Positions 9,196-18,145 of a stretch of DNA of 64,000 nt are shown here, in pieces; position 1 is the stretch's first letter, and the number at the start of each line of letters is the position of its first letter. This stretch comes from Kiritimatiellia bacterium. Its GTDB lineage: Bacteria; Verrucomicrobiota; Kiritimatiellia; RFP12; DVOR01. The notes under the pieces were generated by a model, which saw nothing but the letters and a program-made list of their open reading frames with translations, ran no database searches and was not told the DNA's origin. The stretch is taken from NCBI GenBank assembly GCA_017531445.1, contig JAFXKZ010000002.1, forward strand, positions 823,286 to 887,285. The letters run 5' to 3'. The position numbers and the translations under genes were made by a program.

Positions 9196-9771
9196 TTACG
9201 ATCCGGGATGCACAAAAGGCTCCTGCGCCTTGCACATCGGGCAATCAGCCGGTTCCCACACCTGCGGTTCAATGTGCAGCAGCGCATACGTGGGATACTC
9301 AAACTTGGCCTTCCCGCCGGAGCGATCCACCAGCACCAGCACTGCGGCCACTTCGCCGCCGGCTGCCTTTACAATATCAATTGTCTCCTGCACACGTCCG
9401 CCGCGGGTAATCACATCTTCCGCCACCACATAACGCTGCCCGGGAATAATCTTGAAACGGCGCATTTGCAGCATTCCCTCGGCATTCTTTTCTGCAAAGA
9501 TGCACTGGGTGCCAAGGGCTTTGGCCACTTCGTGACCCACCAGAATCCCTCCCAACGCCGGCGAAATCACCCCGTCCACCGGGCCGATATCCGCTTCTGC
9601 TTTCATGCGGCGCACCAATTCCGCACAAAGCGTCTGGGCATGATGCGGCCAGCGCAACACCTCGGCACACTGGAAATAACGGTTGGAATGCAGCTTGGAG
9701 CGCAGTTCAAAATGCCCTTCAAGCAATGCTTTTGTCTCTTTGAAAATCTGCAAAACATCATCGTCAGTCAT
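9196..9771 (-). CDS. pyrE: orotate phosphoribosyltransferase
   Basis: Converts orotate and PRPP to orotidine 5'-phosphate in pyrimidine biosynthesis. The PRPP-binding loop is YVVAEDVITRGGRVQETI, and GVISPALGGILVGHEVAKAL and FAEKN are conserved family stretches. The C terminus holds a CPMCKAQE pair, as seen in the shorter bacterial PyrE subgroup. The ATG at 9771 has GAAAGGG about ten bases upstream. It precedes the orphan sugar ATPase by 63 bases and may be co-transcribed. Its 5' side faces the 22-bp array B. Confidence 0.94.
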   Translation of the reverse strand: MTDDDVLQIFKETKALLEGHFELRSKLHSNRYFQCAEVLRWPHHAQTLCAELVRRMKAEADIGPVDGVISPALGGILVGHEVAKALGTQCIFAEKNAEGMLQMRRFKIIPGQRYVVAEDVITRGGRVQETIDIVKAAGGEVAAVLVLVDRSGGKAKFEYPTYALLHIEPQVWEPADCPMCKAQEPFVHPGS

Positions 9772-9943
9772 CGGGAACACCCTTTCAATTCATGCTTAAT
9801 GATGCTCAAAGTATACCACTGACGGCGGCAACACGCAAACCTTTCCTGAAAGATTTTACGGGAAGCCTGCCGTCGCAGCCCCCACCTCCGCAGTCACCTC
9901 CGGCGACCCCTCTTCAGAGCCCGCCCGCAACGCCTTTTGAAGA

Positions 9944-10030
9944 TGGGCGACAGTGCGCCGCAATGTGGGCGACAATCCCGCTGAACATCGGCGAAATCCG
10001 GCGTGACTTTCGCCGAAAGTGATTTTCCTC
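9944..10030. repeat. 22-bp-step array, copy B
   Basis: Four heptamers in exact 22-bp register: TGGGCGA (9944), TGGGCGA (9966), TCGGCGA (9988), TCGCCGA (10010). The bases before them read AAGA, AATG, AACA and ACTT, matching the CAACA flank seen in the other copies. The last unit forms TTTCG-C-CGAAA. Confidence 0.85.
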
Positions 10031-10106
10031 TGCCGCCGCCTGTAAAAAGCACGTGCGCAAGAGGGAAAATGTTTTCCGGAGAGTTTCCCCAAAAACACGG
10101 AAATTA

Positions 10107-10115
10107 TGCTATAAT
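10107..10115 (+). promoter_or_regulatory. extended -10 promoter for the CNNM pair
   Basis: TGCTATAAT, an extended -10 element, 32 bases before the ATG at 10148. There is no good -35, as expected for extended -10 promoters. Confidence 0.5.
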
Positions 10116-10147
10116 AACTGCGTTTCTTACATGATTGAAAAAGGTTT

Positions 10148-11482
10148 ATGAGCATTTTTGCAGTTGTTGCTTTTTTGGTAATCTTTCTGCTTCTTTTTGC
10201 ACTCTCCGCATTCTTTTCTGCCAGCGAGACGGCAATGCTGTCACTTTCGCCTTTGCAGATCCAGCGCATCAAAGAACGTTCGCCACGATTGGGGAAACGC
10301 TTGGAAAAGATGCTGAAAAAACCCGAAATCATGCTCTCAACCCTGCTGATCGGCAATACCTTTGTCAATGCCGCACTGGCCAGTATCGGGCTTACATTTA
10401 TTACGCAATGCCATTGGGTGCCGGAACGCTACACCGAGATTTTCAGCATCGTTACCATCACCCTTTTGGTGCTCCTTTTCGGGGAAATCAGCCCCAAACA
10501 CTTCGCCATCCGCCACGCCGAACGCATGACTCCGGTTGTCGTGCGCGTGCTGACAGCCATCATCCCCCTGCTCTATCCCCTCTCCTGGTGCCTGCAAAAA
10601 TTGATCTTTCCTTTCCGGAAAACCTTGCGGCCTGAACGGCGTTCAATTACCGATGAAGAGCTCATCAGCGTGGTCAACCTGAGCGAAGAGCAGGAAAAAA
10701 TCGACCGTGAAGAAGGCTCCATGGTGCGCGGCATCCTGCGTTTGAGCGAGCTCAACGCCTCAGACGTCATGACCCCGCGTGTTGATCTCGTGGGGCTGGA
10801 TATCAACGATCCGCCGGAGAAACATTTCCAGATTATCCGAGGCACCTCGCTGGTTTGGCTGCCCCTGTGGGAGGATACGCCCGACAACTTCATCGCCTTC
10901 GTCAACACCGCCCGCTATCTGCTCGATCCCGGGCACGACCTGCAAGCGGCCCGTTGCAAACCCTCGCTGGCTGTGCCGGAAAATATCGGTTTGGATGATT
11001 TGCTGATTCTGCTTTACCGCCATGACCTGCCCATGGTGCTCGTCACCGATGAATACGGAGGGACCGCAGGCATCGTCTCGCGCGGCGATATTCTGGAATT
11101 GCTTTCGCTCGAAGCGGATGACTCCACTACTCCCCAGGGCGAGCCCGACTTGCGCGAACTTGCCCCCAACTGCTGGGCGGTAGCGGGTAATGCCTCCCTT
11201 GAGCAAATCAATTTCACGTTGGGCACACATCTGGAAGCCGACGATGCCGACCGTATCAGCGGATGGGTCACTTTCCATTTGGGGCACATTCCACGCGTGG
11301 GAGAATGTATCACTGCCGATGGTTATCGCGTTCGCGTGGAAAAGATGCGCAAGCGGAAGATTCTGGCGGTTTTGCTGGAAGATTTGGACCCCGCATCGCA
11401 AACGCATGACCGTCCGCCCGCCGAAGATGATGAAACCGCTTCTCCCGATGACACCTTGCCGATTCCGGAGGAAGAACGATGA
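10148..11482 (+). CDS. CNNM/CorC-family hemolysin-like transporter (DUF21-CBS-CorC)
   Basis: A 444-residue inner-membrane protein probably involved in divalent cation (Mg2+/Co2+) transport or homeostasis. The N-terminal DUF21/CNNM domain has about four membrane segments, starting VVAFLVIFLLLFALSAFFSASETAMLSLS. A CBS pair follows (DVMTPRVDLVGLD near residue 210, then YGGTAGIVSRGDILELL). The CorC_HlyC domain is C-terminal (GWVTFHLGHIPRVGECI). An AAGG box precedes the ATG. It overlaps the next paralogue by ATGA. Confidence 0.92.
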   Translation: MSIFAVVAFLVIFLLLFALSAFFSASETAMLSLSPLQIQRIKERSPRLGKRLEKMLKKPEIMLSTLLIGNTFVNAALASIGLTFITQCHWVPERYTEIFSIVTITLLVLLFGEISPKHFAIRHAERMTPVVVRVLTAIIPLLYPLSWCLQKLIFPFRKTLRPERRSITDEELISVVNLSEEQEKIDREEGSMVRGILRLSELNASDVMTPRVDLVGLDINDPPEKHFQIIRGTSLVWLPLWEDTPDNFIAFVNTARYLLDPGHDLQAARCKPSLAVPENIGLDDLLILLYRHDLPMVLVTDEYGGTAGIVSRGDILELLSLEADDSTTPQGEPDLRELAPNCWAVAGNASLEQINFTLGTHLEADDADRISGWVTFHLGHIPRVGECITADGYRVRVEKMRKRKILAVLLEDLDPASQTHDRPPAEDDETASPDDTLPIPEEER

Positions 11483-12597
11483 TGAATCAGACAGAACTCT
11501 TCATTGATCTGGCGTTGATCGGCTTCTTCTTCATGGGAAGCTGGTTCTTCTCCGGCTTTGAGAGCGGGATGGTCTCCCTGAACCGCTACCGTCTCATCCG
11601 GAGCATCCGCAACGGCGACAAGCAGGCCATGGCACTGGCAAGTGTGCTGCGCGACCCGCATCATCTGCTGGCAACAACCCTCGTGGGCAATAATATCTGC
11701 AACGTCACCCTCTCCACGCTCTCTGCCGCCATCGCCGTAGCGGCGGCGATAAATCTCGGATTCAAAAGCTCGCTCGCGCAGACACTCGCCACACTCCTCG
11801 TTGCGATTCTCTTGCTCATCATTGGCGAATTCCTTCCAAAACTCTGGTTTACCGCACGACCGCTTGAACGATGCCTGACCCTGCTCCCCATCTTCCGGTT
11901 CCTGCAAATGCTCCTGACGCCGCTTGCTTCCATTTGCATTCTGCTCACGCGTCTGGTCTCAGGCCGTGAGAAAGAGAAACGCTCCCCCTTTGTCTCCCGC
12001 GAAAACATCGCCTTTCTGATGCGTGACTCCGAAGCCAACGGCGAAGTGTCCCCCTTTGAAAGAATGATGGTCAGCCGCGTCCTGGAGTTGCAATTCAAGC
12101 GCGCCGAGCAGATCATGAAACCCTTGAAGGCCGCTCCGAGATTGTATGTCACCGACGACTACAATCATGCTCTTGATCGCTTCAGAAAGACCAATCGCCG
12201 CACCTTGTTAATCTTTGAAATCAAAGAGGTAAAAGAAAAACCCGTAGAATATTGCGTGGGAATGCTGCACCTCTTTGACCTCTTGCGCAACGATACCCCT
12301 AAAACAGCTTTGCCCAAGTGTTTTCAAAAAGTCCACTGCGTTGCCGCCAATGAACCCGCCGACAATCTCCTGCTTAAGATGCGGGAAAACAATACCAAAC
12401 TGCTGCTCGTCTGCGACACGCTGACCGATGAACACGGCAACGCGCTCCATACAACGGCCGCCGTGCGTGAACCCATCGGCTTTATTACCCAGGAAGACGT
12501 CATCAAAGCCATCCTGGATGACGAGTTGTTGCAATCTTCTACCGACCGGCAAATCGCCAACGCCTCCGAAGCCCCCCGCGCAGCCGCAAGCGCATAA
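11479..12597 (+). CDS. second CNNM/DUF21 protein, without CorC_HlyC domain
   Basis: A 372-residue paralogue of the upstream protein. It has the DUF21 membrane domain (FFMGSWFFSGFESGMVSLNRYRL, then TTLVGNNICNVTLSTL) and a CBS pair (QIMKPLKAAPRLYV and REPIGFITQEDVIKAIL), but ends before any CorC_HlyC module, finishing in an Ala/Ser-rich tail. The start lies within the stop of the preceding gene (ATGATGA), so the pair is coupled and could form heteromers (inference). Confidence 0.9.
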   Translation: MMNQTELFIDLALIGFFFMGSWFFSGFESGMVSLNRYRLIRSIRNGDKQAMALASVLRDPHHLLATTLVGNNICNVTLSTLSAAIAVAAAINLGFKSSLAQTLATLLVAILLLIIGEFLPKLWFTARPLERCLTLLPIFRFLQMLLTPLASICILLTRLVSGREKEKRSPFVSRENIAFLMRDSEANGEVSPFERMMVSRVLELQFKRAEQIMKPLKAAPRLYVTDDYNHALDRFRKTNRRTLLIFEIKEVKEKPVEYCVGMLHLFDLLRNDTPKTALPKCFQKVHCVAANEPADNLLLKMRENNTKLLLVCDTLTDEHGNALHTTAAVREPIGFITQEDVIKAILDDELLQSSTDRQIANASEAPRAAASA

Positions 12598-12647
12598 ACG
12601 CCGGGTCGCCCAGCCGCGCTTTCGCGCTGTTGCCCCACAGTACAGCG

Positions 12648-12760
12648 GTTAAATACCCCGGTTGCCATCGGCAAGCGTGCACACACAACCCCACCGAAAA
12701 AAGGAACGCCCCATGAAGTTAAACACCCCGTTTGCCACCGGCAAGCGTGCACACTCACCC
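12648..12760. repeat. pair of 43-bp direct repeats, 70-bp period
   Basis: Copies at 12648-12690 and 12718-12760 agree at 38 of 43 positions; both begin GTTAAA(T/C)ACCCCG and include TTGCCA(T/C)CGGCAAG and GTGCACAC. The TTGCC-GGCAA and GTGCAC parts are self-complementary. The 27-base gap is not conserved. Confidence 0.8.
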
Positions 12761-13175
12761 TGACCCACTTGTAGCAGACACGGCAATTTCCCCGGCTTTG
12801 CCGCTGCTTGGATAATGTTTTTGCCCCCTCTCTTTCTTTTCGCCCGGCAGACGCTACGACCGGAAACGGGGAAAGCGCGATTTCATCCCTCACGCGCCCA
12901 CGTTCTTCACCCGGCAGAGGCCCCTGAAAAAACCGCCCAAACGCTTCCATACATCGCTTCCGGGAATGCTTTAATTTCAATCGGAGCGCGAAGAAAAATC
13001 CTCCCTCCCACACTGCGAAATGCGAGAAGACCGCGATTGAACGTTCACGCTATTGCAATCGATTCCCGCCTTGACGGCAAAACACTTTTTGCCCTTCCCC
13101 TTATCCGGACCGCCGCTTTCCGCAACATATTCTTCCTCTCACGCCCATAAAAACACCTCCATACGCTCCCCCCAA

Positions 13176-13211
13176 AAACAACTGCGGGCGATCTTCTTCA
13201 AGACCGCCCGC
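13176..13211 (-). terminator. terminator of the GH20 gene
   Basis: Arms TGCGGGCG (13183-13190) and CGCCCGCA (13204-13211) with an inner TCTT/AAGA stem; on the minus strand it is followed by GTTGTTTTTGG. Located 22 bases after the GH20 stop. Confidence 0.85.
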
Positions 13212-13233
13212 ACGTCAAAAGAGGCTCAACCCA

Positions 13234-15084
13234 TTACTCAATCAGGTCGCGTTCCGGTTCGGGAACCGTATAAAACTTGCAAGCATTCGCATAGTGCTGA
13301 CGCTGCGGAACGCCACCGACAAGGCGACCATCGGCAAGCAACTCGATCTTACGGGGGGTGGCACGGAACGTCAATGCCACTTCACGACCCTTCGGCAATT
13401 CATAGTTGAATGTGTACTGTGCACCCTCACGGCGGAAGCCAACCTTGCCATTGATCGGCGAAACAGCCCAGAGATCCGTTTCATCCCCGGAGGCCAAACG
13501 CATCGGCTGATCATCTGTACGCGTCACAGCATACGTGCGTTCCCACAGCGGCAGGCGTGTGCAAACCGGCGTCCCCACACGCTCAAGACGGTTCAGGAAT
13601 TGACCATACGTCGCCTCAGGCTTCTCACGTTTCCAGGTTTTCTGCCCGAAAACTGCGCAATTGCGACGGATGCGAGGCAACAAATCACGTCCGCAAAGTC
13701 CCGGATCGGTAAGGAACGAATTATCATTCCACATCGCCCAAGCACCGCCCAAAAGCTTCTTGTTGTTCGGATCGATGCTCGCCTTGCCGAAGTAAGCAGG
13801 ATTCCAAGTTTCCCACAGGAACTTCGTGTCCAACTCATCACCATATCCGCCCACATTGCCGTTGCCATTCGGCACCACATAGGTGTAAACGTCAAGGATG
13901 TTAATGATATCATAGCCCGCTTCGATGGCCTCGGTCGGATTCTGCCAGCCCAAAGACCAGATGTGCATCTGAATCCCATCGCTGATAACCGGTGTCTGAC
14001 CGCGCTTGTAGCTGAACGACCCCCAAAGGCGAGGCGTTTTGCCTTTTTCCTTGAGGTGCTTCAACATCTTGTCCACATACGCACGGTAACTTTCATTGTC
14101 ACCATAATACTCGTCCGAGCCCATGTGAACCACATTCCCGGAGAAGACGCCCTCGTCAATGTACTCGTCATAGATGGAGGAAACGAAGGGGAACGTTTCG
14201 GGATTGGTGAGGTCCAACATTGCCGCGCGTTCACAATCGTGCTTGCCGCCGACAGAACCTTTATACATCAAGTCCGGACGCACACGCACCATTGCCAGCG
14301 CATGACCGGGCACATCCAACTCCGGCACGAGCGTAATTCCGCGAGCTCCGGCATAAGCCACAAGGTCACGATAGTCTTGCTTCGTGTAAGAAATATCGGT
14401 AGCAGTGAGACCTTTCACTTTCGATTCCAAGCGGAATGCACCCGGCGAAGGCTCAATCTTCAGCACGTCTTCCGGCGTCTTTACGCCCGGATAGTTATGC
14501 AACCAGATGTAGTTGTCCGAGAGGTGAAGCTGCACTTCGTTCAACTTGTAGTAAGCGCAAAGGTCAACAATTTGACGCAGGGTAGTCAAAGCGAACGGCT
14601 TACGGCCGCAATCAAACATAAAACCACGGACGGGATAATCCGGCCAGTCTTCAGCCGTGCCGCACGGGAACTTGCCTGCTTGAGCTTCAAACACCTGCAG
14701 CACCGTCCGCGTTCCCCAAAAGGCTGCAAGCGGCGTCTTGCCCGAAATCACAATCGTTTCCGGCGTGACATTCAACGTATAACGCTCCGTCTCCTGACAC
14801 GCTTTCGAGACCGGTGCGCCGTCTTCCCGAAGGACAATGTCACCTTTCTGCACGGCATTACCGGTGATTTCAGCGCAGGGAACACCCAATTCTCCGGCGA
14901 ATGTTTTTGCATATTGCTTCAAGGCTTCGCTTGACTGTTCAGCGACAACCACACGCGTTGTGCCACCACGGGAGTAACACCCTGCGCCATCCGTCCACTG
15001 CTTGAGTTCCGGAATTACTTCGGGTTTCGCGCACCAAGCGCAAGCACCCGCCATCATTGTGAGAGCTAAGAGTATCGTTTTCAT
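13234..15084 (-). CDS. secreted beta-N-acetylhexosaminidase, GH20
   Basis: Predicted to remove terminal beta-linked GlcNAc or GalNAc from glycans outside the cytoplasm. A signal peptide (MKTILLALTMMAGACAWCA) starts the 616-residue protein. A GH20b-like N-terminal domain is followed by the catalytic barrel from PVRGFMFDCGRKPF. Key stretches are LHLSDNYIW, VPELDVPGHA and VVHMGSDEYYG, whose D324-E325 pair is the GH20 polarising/acid-base couple. About 110 C-terminal residues form a beta-rich ancillary region. TATAAT (15088-15093) lies only three bases upstream of the ATG with no Shine-Dalgarno, suggesting a leaderless mRNA. Confidence 0.93.
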   Translation of the reverse strand: MKTILLALTMMAGACAWCAKPEVIPELKQWTDGAGCYSRGGTTRVVVAEQSSEALKQYAKTFAGELGVPCAEITGNAVQKGDIVLREDGAPVSKACQETERYTLNVTPETIVISGKTPLAAFWGTRTVLQVFEAQAGKFPCGTAEDWPDYPVRGFMFDCGRKPFALTTLRQIVDLCAYYKLNEVQLHLSDNYIWLHNYPGVKTPEDVLKIEPSPGAFRLESKVKGLTATDISYTKQDYRDLVAYAGARGITLVPELDVPGHALAMVRVRPDLMYKGSVGGKHDCERAAMLDLTNPETFPFVSSIYDEYIDEGVFSGNVVHMGSDEYYGDNESYRAYVDKMLKHLKEKGKTPRLWGSFSYKRGQTPVISDGIQMHIWSLGWQNPTEAIEAGYDIINILDVYTYVVPNGNGNVGGYGDELDTKFLWETWNPAYFGKASIDPNNKKLLGGAWAMWNDNSFLTDPGLCGRDLLPRIRRNCAVFGQKTWKREKPEATYGQFLNRLERVGTPVCTRLPLWERTYAVTRTDDQPMRLASGDETDLWAVSPINGKVGFRREGAQYTFNYELPKGREVALTFRATPRKIELLADGRLVGGVPQRQHYANACKFYTVPEPERDLIE

Positions 15085-15569
15085 GCGATTATAGTAGCAC
15101 ACCTTACTGCCACATCCCAATATTGATTTTATCTTTTTTGCGCCCCTGCAAACTCAAGAGTGCACCTGATACACATCGACTGTCGGGCAACAACTTTTCA
15201 GGGCGCACGATCAGCGGATGCACGTGACAGCAAGGATACGCACCTACTGAAGACAATACCATTTCAAGACGTCGCGGCGGTAGACGCACAAGGCGACAAA
15301 GAAAAAGGCGCAACCATCAGCCAAAATAATTTCAAGTCTCCGCAACGTTCATCCCACCTTTAGCTGAAACCTTTTACAATCATCGTAAGAATCCCTTCAG
15401 GAGCAGCTTCAGTTTCAAAGGAAGGACGGCCCGTTTCTGCGCGTCTTCTTTCGCGAAGAGCCACAGAAACGGTGACGCTTCCGGACACGCTTTCCGTGCG
15501 CACACTCCCATAAAAAGCAACAGCGCAGCATCGCCATGACGCCGCGCTGCGAATTGAAAAGGAAGGAGG
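15085..15569. other. 485-bp intergenic region
   Basis: Contains the GH20 promoter-like TATAAT at its left edge (15088-15093) and a terminator-like hairpin for the upstream gene near 15521-15549. Otherwise I see no gene or repeat. Confidence 0.5.
15512..15549 (-). terminator. putative terminator of the coiled-coil gene
   Basis: On the minus strand CAGCGC (15549-15544) pairs with GCGCTG (15526-15521) and is followed by TTGCTTTTTA, 20 bases past the stop of the coiled-coil gene. Confidence 0.5.
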
Positions 15570-16322
15570 TTATTCCGTGGTCTCAGCACCCGGCGCAACG
15601 ACTACTGACGTTAAAGCTTCCACTTGCGGACGCAGTTTCTCTGCCTGTGCATTCAAACGTTTCCAAACCGACAAGCGTTTTACCTCGGATTCATCGAAGG
15701 GATTTGCTTTTTCCCACGTCGCGGCCACTTCTTCCAATCGCTTGATTTCCTGTTGCAATCCGGTGGCACGATAACGCAATTCTTTCCGGAGATCCTGATA
15801 CTTCAAACGTTGTGTTCCGCTCTTTGCCGCCTTTTGCGCAGCCTCGTATTTCCGTTCCAATGCCGGCACTTGTGCCAGTTCTGCCTTCAATTTCGGAAGC
15901 ATTTTAGCCGGAGACTTCGCCAAATGCTGTTCACGTTTCCGGGCAAGGATCCGATCACGATTGGCGCACAGCGAATAGTACTCCCGGCACAACTTCTGAT
16001 TCCCCACATACGCAACCAGTGCCTCAACGTCCTCACTCGTGGGAATCTTTCCGGGGAAATAGCGACTGTCCTGCGCACTTAAAATGGCATTCGGCGCACC
16101 TTTCCGCTCAAGTGTTACGTAGTAAGCCGGAGCCTTGTTCATCTTTACTTCGCGCAACACCTTGAAGAGTTCGCCACCGCTCAACTGCCCCAGTTCTTTA
16201 CCGGTTTTATCGTAAAAAGGCGTCGTATACGCGGTCACCACGCCCCAACCGATCGGCTCCAACGTTGCCCCCATCGCCACCAACGGAAGCCATAGCCATA
16301 CAAAAATCCATCGTTTCAACAT
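15570..16322 (-). CDS. secreted coiled-coil protein, function unknown
   Basis: I do not recognise a family. The 250-residue protein starts with a signal peptide (MLKRWIFVWLWLPLVAMGATLE). A small beta-rich region follows (VVTAYTTPFYDKTGKELGQLSGGELFKVLREV), whose pattern is like a bacterial SH3-type module. From about residue 125 it is charged and helical (KLKAELAQVPALERKYEAAQKAAK and TGLQQEIKRLEEVAATWEKANPF), predicted coiled coil. It is the last gene of the purD-purE-amidase run and lies 33 bases after the amidase, so a cell-envelope role is plausible. The ATG at 16322 is preferred over an upstream GTG because it begins the signal sequence. Confidence 0.7.
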   Translation of the reverse strand: MLKRWIFVWLWLPLVAMGATLEPIGWGVVTAYTTPFYDKTGKELGQLSGGELFKVLREVKMNKAPAYYVTLERKGAPNAILSAQDSRYFPGKIPTSEDVEALVAYVGNQKLCREYYSLCANRDRILARKREQHLAKSPAKMLPKLKAELAQVPALERKYEAAQKAAKSGTQRLKYQDLRKELRYRATGLQQEIKRLEEVAATWEKANPFDESEVKRLSVWKRLNAQAEKLRPQVEALTSVVVAPGAETTE

Positions 16323-16355
16323 CGTCTCACTCACTCTCTCAATAGCAATATTTCA

Positions 16356-17621
16356 TCAGTTCTTGTAGAAGAGATACGTCCCGGCCGGTACACGTTTCAT
16401 ATCAATCTTTGTCGCAGGCTGAAGTGATTTCCCGGGGAAAAGATAGTAGGTATCCGGCGCATCCCAACGCAACGGGCAGAGTTTTGAAGGCAGGTTCCGG
16501 CTGGTCACCGGTCCGCACATTGCATATCCGGCAAGAATCTTCGTCCCGGGCGGCAACGCTTTCAAGCTCTTTTCATTCAGGCGCGAGCCCTGAATACGTC
16601 CGCCGGTCGGGCGGATATACCACGTATCGGCCGCCATTACCGCATCGCCTACGAGAGCTTTCGGATGCATTCCTGCGGCCAACGTCTGCACAGCTTCTCC
16701 TTCGGCTTCGCCCAAAATCACCTTGGTCCCGGCTACCAGCGACTCCCAATCGGTCAATTTATCACCGGTAATCTGACGGCCATCCGGGAAGCGGTAGACG
16801 GTGGTTGCGGCGTTATACGCTTCGCGTGCCACATCCCACGCCGTCTGTCCCTTCTTGATCAACACCTCACGCACCGGCTTACGCATCGGCAACGAGGTGG
16901 AGACTTTTTCCACAGCCTTGGCGATTTTTCCGGAAGGGGTTGCCGCCACCGCCGCCGGAAGTTTATAGGGCAGCAACGCATCCCCGTTCCTGGCATAGAG
17001 AATCTGCGAGAGGAAGGTATCCCCCACGGTCAGCCGCCGTGCTTTTACATCCGGATCCGACAGCCAGCGTTCTTTGAGACCAAGCAGTTTTCTTACCGAA
17101 GGTGTGGCATACCCCATACCGCAACGTTTCCGTCCGCGATGACTGCGCCGATGCCACCGGTTGGGCGTGCCATAGGCCACCTGCGCGTGCGGCATGACAT
17201 TGGCATCTTTCACGTTATACAACTTTTGCAGCAGCAGCACCAATTCGCGCAAGGCCGTATACTGCGCCGAGTTTAACGCCCGGTCGTGATAACCCACCAC
17301 CTCAATCCCGATGGAAACATTATCAAGATTACGCCGCCCTGCCCACATACTCGTGCCGCAATGATAGGCGACTTTCCGCCGATCGATGATGCGATAGACC
17401 TTGCCGTCCCGATCAACACAGTAGTGCGCTTCACCATTACGGCTCAACTTACGCAGCGATGATTTCGCCTCGGCCTCGGTGGTGTGCAGAATGATATACT
17501 GCGTCGTTTCGCGCACAGCGCGTTCTTTATTGCGTGGAGAACTATAGGCATTACTCAAACTGAGCGCACGGCACACGCCGCACGCCAGCATCAGCATCAC
17601 CATCGCCCCTACGCGCAACAC
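16356..17621 (-). CDS. exported N-acetylmuramoyl-L-alanine amidase (Amidase_2)
   Basis: Predicted zinc amidase that cleaves the lactyl-peptide bond of peptidoglycan. A signal peptide (MLRVGAMVMLMLACGVCRALS) precedes an Amidase_2/PGRP-like domain with IILHTTEA (first zinc histidine), GEAHYCVDRDGKVYRIID, VSIGIEVVGYHD and VMPHAQVAYGTPNRWHRRSH. The remaining about 220 residues hold two or three related small beta modules ending in phrases such as TKVILGE, TKILAGY and GTYLFYKN, which may bind the wall. The GTG at 17621 starts one base after the purE stop; an ATG lies six codons later. GTG is kept because the arginine gives a normal signal-peptide n-region. Confidence 0.87.
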   Translation of the reverse strand: MLRVGAMVMLMLACGVCRALSLSNAYSSPRNKERAVRETTQYIILHTTEAEAKSSLRKLSRNGEAHYCVDRDGKVYRIIDRRKVAYHCGTSMWAGRRNLDNVSIGIEVVGYHDRALNSAQYTALRELVLLLQKLYNVKDANVMPHAQVAYGTPNRWHRRSHRGRKRCGMGYATPSVRKLLGLKERWLSDPDVKARRLTVGDTFLSQILYARNGDALLPYKLPAAVAATPSGKIAKAVEKVSTSLPMRKPVREVLIKKGQTAWDVAREAYNAATTVYRFPDGRQITGDKLTDWESLVAGTKVILGEAEGEAVQTLAAGMHPKALVGDAVMAADTWYIRPTGGRIQGSRLNEKSLKALPPGTKILAGYAMCGPVTSRNLPSKLCPLRWDAPDTYYLFPGKSLQPATKIDMKRVPAGTYLFYKN

Positions 17622-17622
17622 C

Positions 17623-18123
17623 TTACAGCATTTCCTGCAATTTTACATCTGCCGCAGCCACCTTTGCTGCCATTTCCTGCTTGAATTCATGCAGTTTTTC
17701 ACGCAAAGCCGCATCGGAAAGTGCCAGAATCTGCGCAGCCAATACCGCCGCATTCGTTGCCCCGGCATTGCCCAAAGCAAGGGTCGCCACGGGGATCCCC
17801 CCCGGCATCTGCACCGTTGCCAGCAAGGCATCCAGCCCCTCCATCGCGCCGCCTTTCATCGGCACGCCCACCACCGGAAGCGTGGTATGCCCGGCAATTA
17901 CGCCCGCCAGATGGGCAGCCATCCCGGCAGCACAAATCAGGACTTTCAACCCGCGTCCCTCGGCTGCTTCGGCATACGCCGCCGCCTGCACCGGGGTGCG
18001 GTGCGCACTCATGATGTGTGCTTCAAAGGGGATCTCAAAACGTTTCAGCATCTCGGTGCACTTCTGCATCGTGCCCCAATCCGAATCACTGCCCATGATA
18101 ATTCCAACAAGTGGCGTTCCCAT
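17623..18123 (-). CDS. purE: 5-(carboxyamino)imidazole ribonucleotide mutase
   Basis: Moves the carboxyl group of N5-CAIR to give CAIR in purine synthesis. The 166-residue protein begins MGTPLVGIIMGSDSDWGTMQKC and has MSAHRTPVQAAAYAEAAEGRGLKVLICAAGMAAHLAGVIAG, the class I PurE active-site region with SDSD and the catalytic histidine in AHRTP. AAAGGA lies about eleven bases upstream of the ATG. It follows purD by 22 bases. No purK is in the window. Confidence 0.95.
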   Translation of the reverse strand: MGTPLVGIIMGSDSDWGTMQKCTEMLKRFEIPFEAHIMSAHRTPVQAAAYAEAAEGRGLKVLICAAGMAAHLAGVIAGHTTLPVVGVPMKGGAMEGLDALLATVQMPGGIPVATLALGNAGATNAAVLAAQILALSDAALREKLHEFKQEMAAKVAAADVKLQEML

Positions 18124-18145
18124 CTGCTGTTTTTCCTTTCGCACC

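Larger units (their letters stand above)
9772..10147. other. 376-bp divergent intergenic region
   Basis: Lies between the pyrE and CNNM starts. It holds the 22-bp array B (9944-10016), a short dyad GGAAAA-TG-TTTTCC (10064-10077), and the promoter-like element at 10107-10115. No gene is apparent. Confidence 0.6.
12598..13233. other. 636-bp intergenic region
   Basis: Lies between CNNM2 and the convergent GH20 gene. It holds the 43-bp direct repeat pair (12648-12760) and the GH20 terminator near its right end. The middle part (about 12770-13175) shows no convincing gene, RBS or promoter. Confidence 0.5.

Noticed and set aside
12606-12640. An eighth copy of the 22-bp array
   Set aside because: TCGCCCA occurs once at 12606 but no second heptamer is found at a 22- or 23-bp step.
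13294-14934. 546-residue plus-strand frame antisense to GH20
   Set aside because: The minus-strand frame has a signal peptide and the GH20 catalytic motifs; this one has none.
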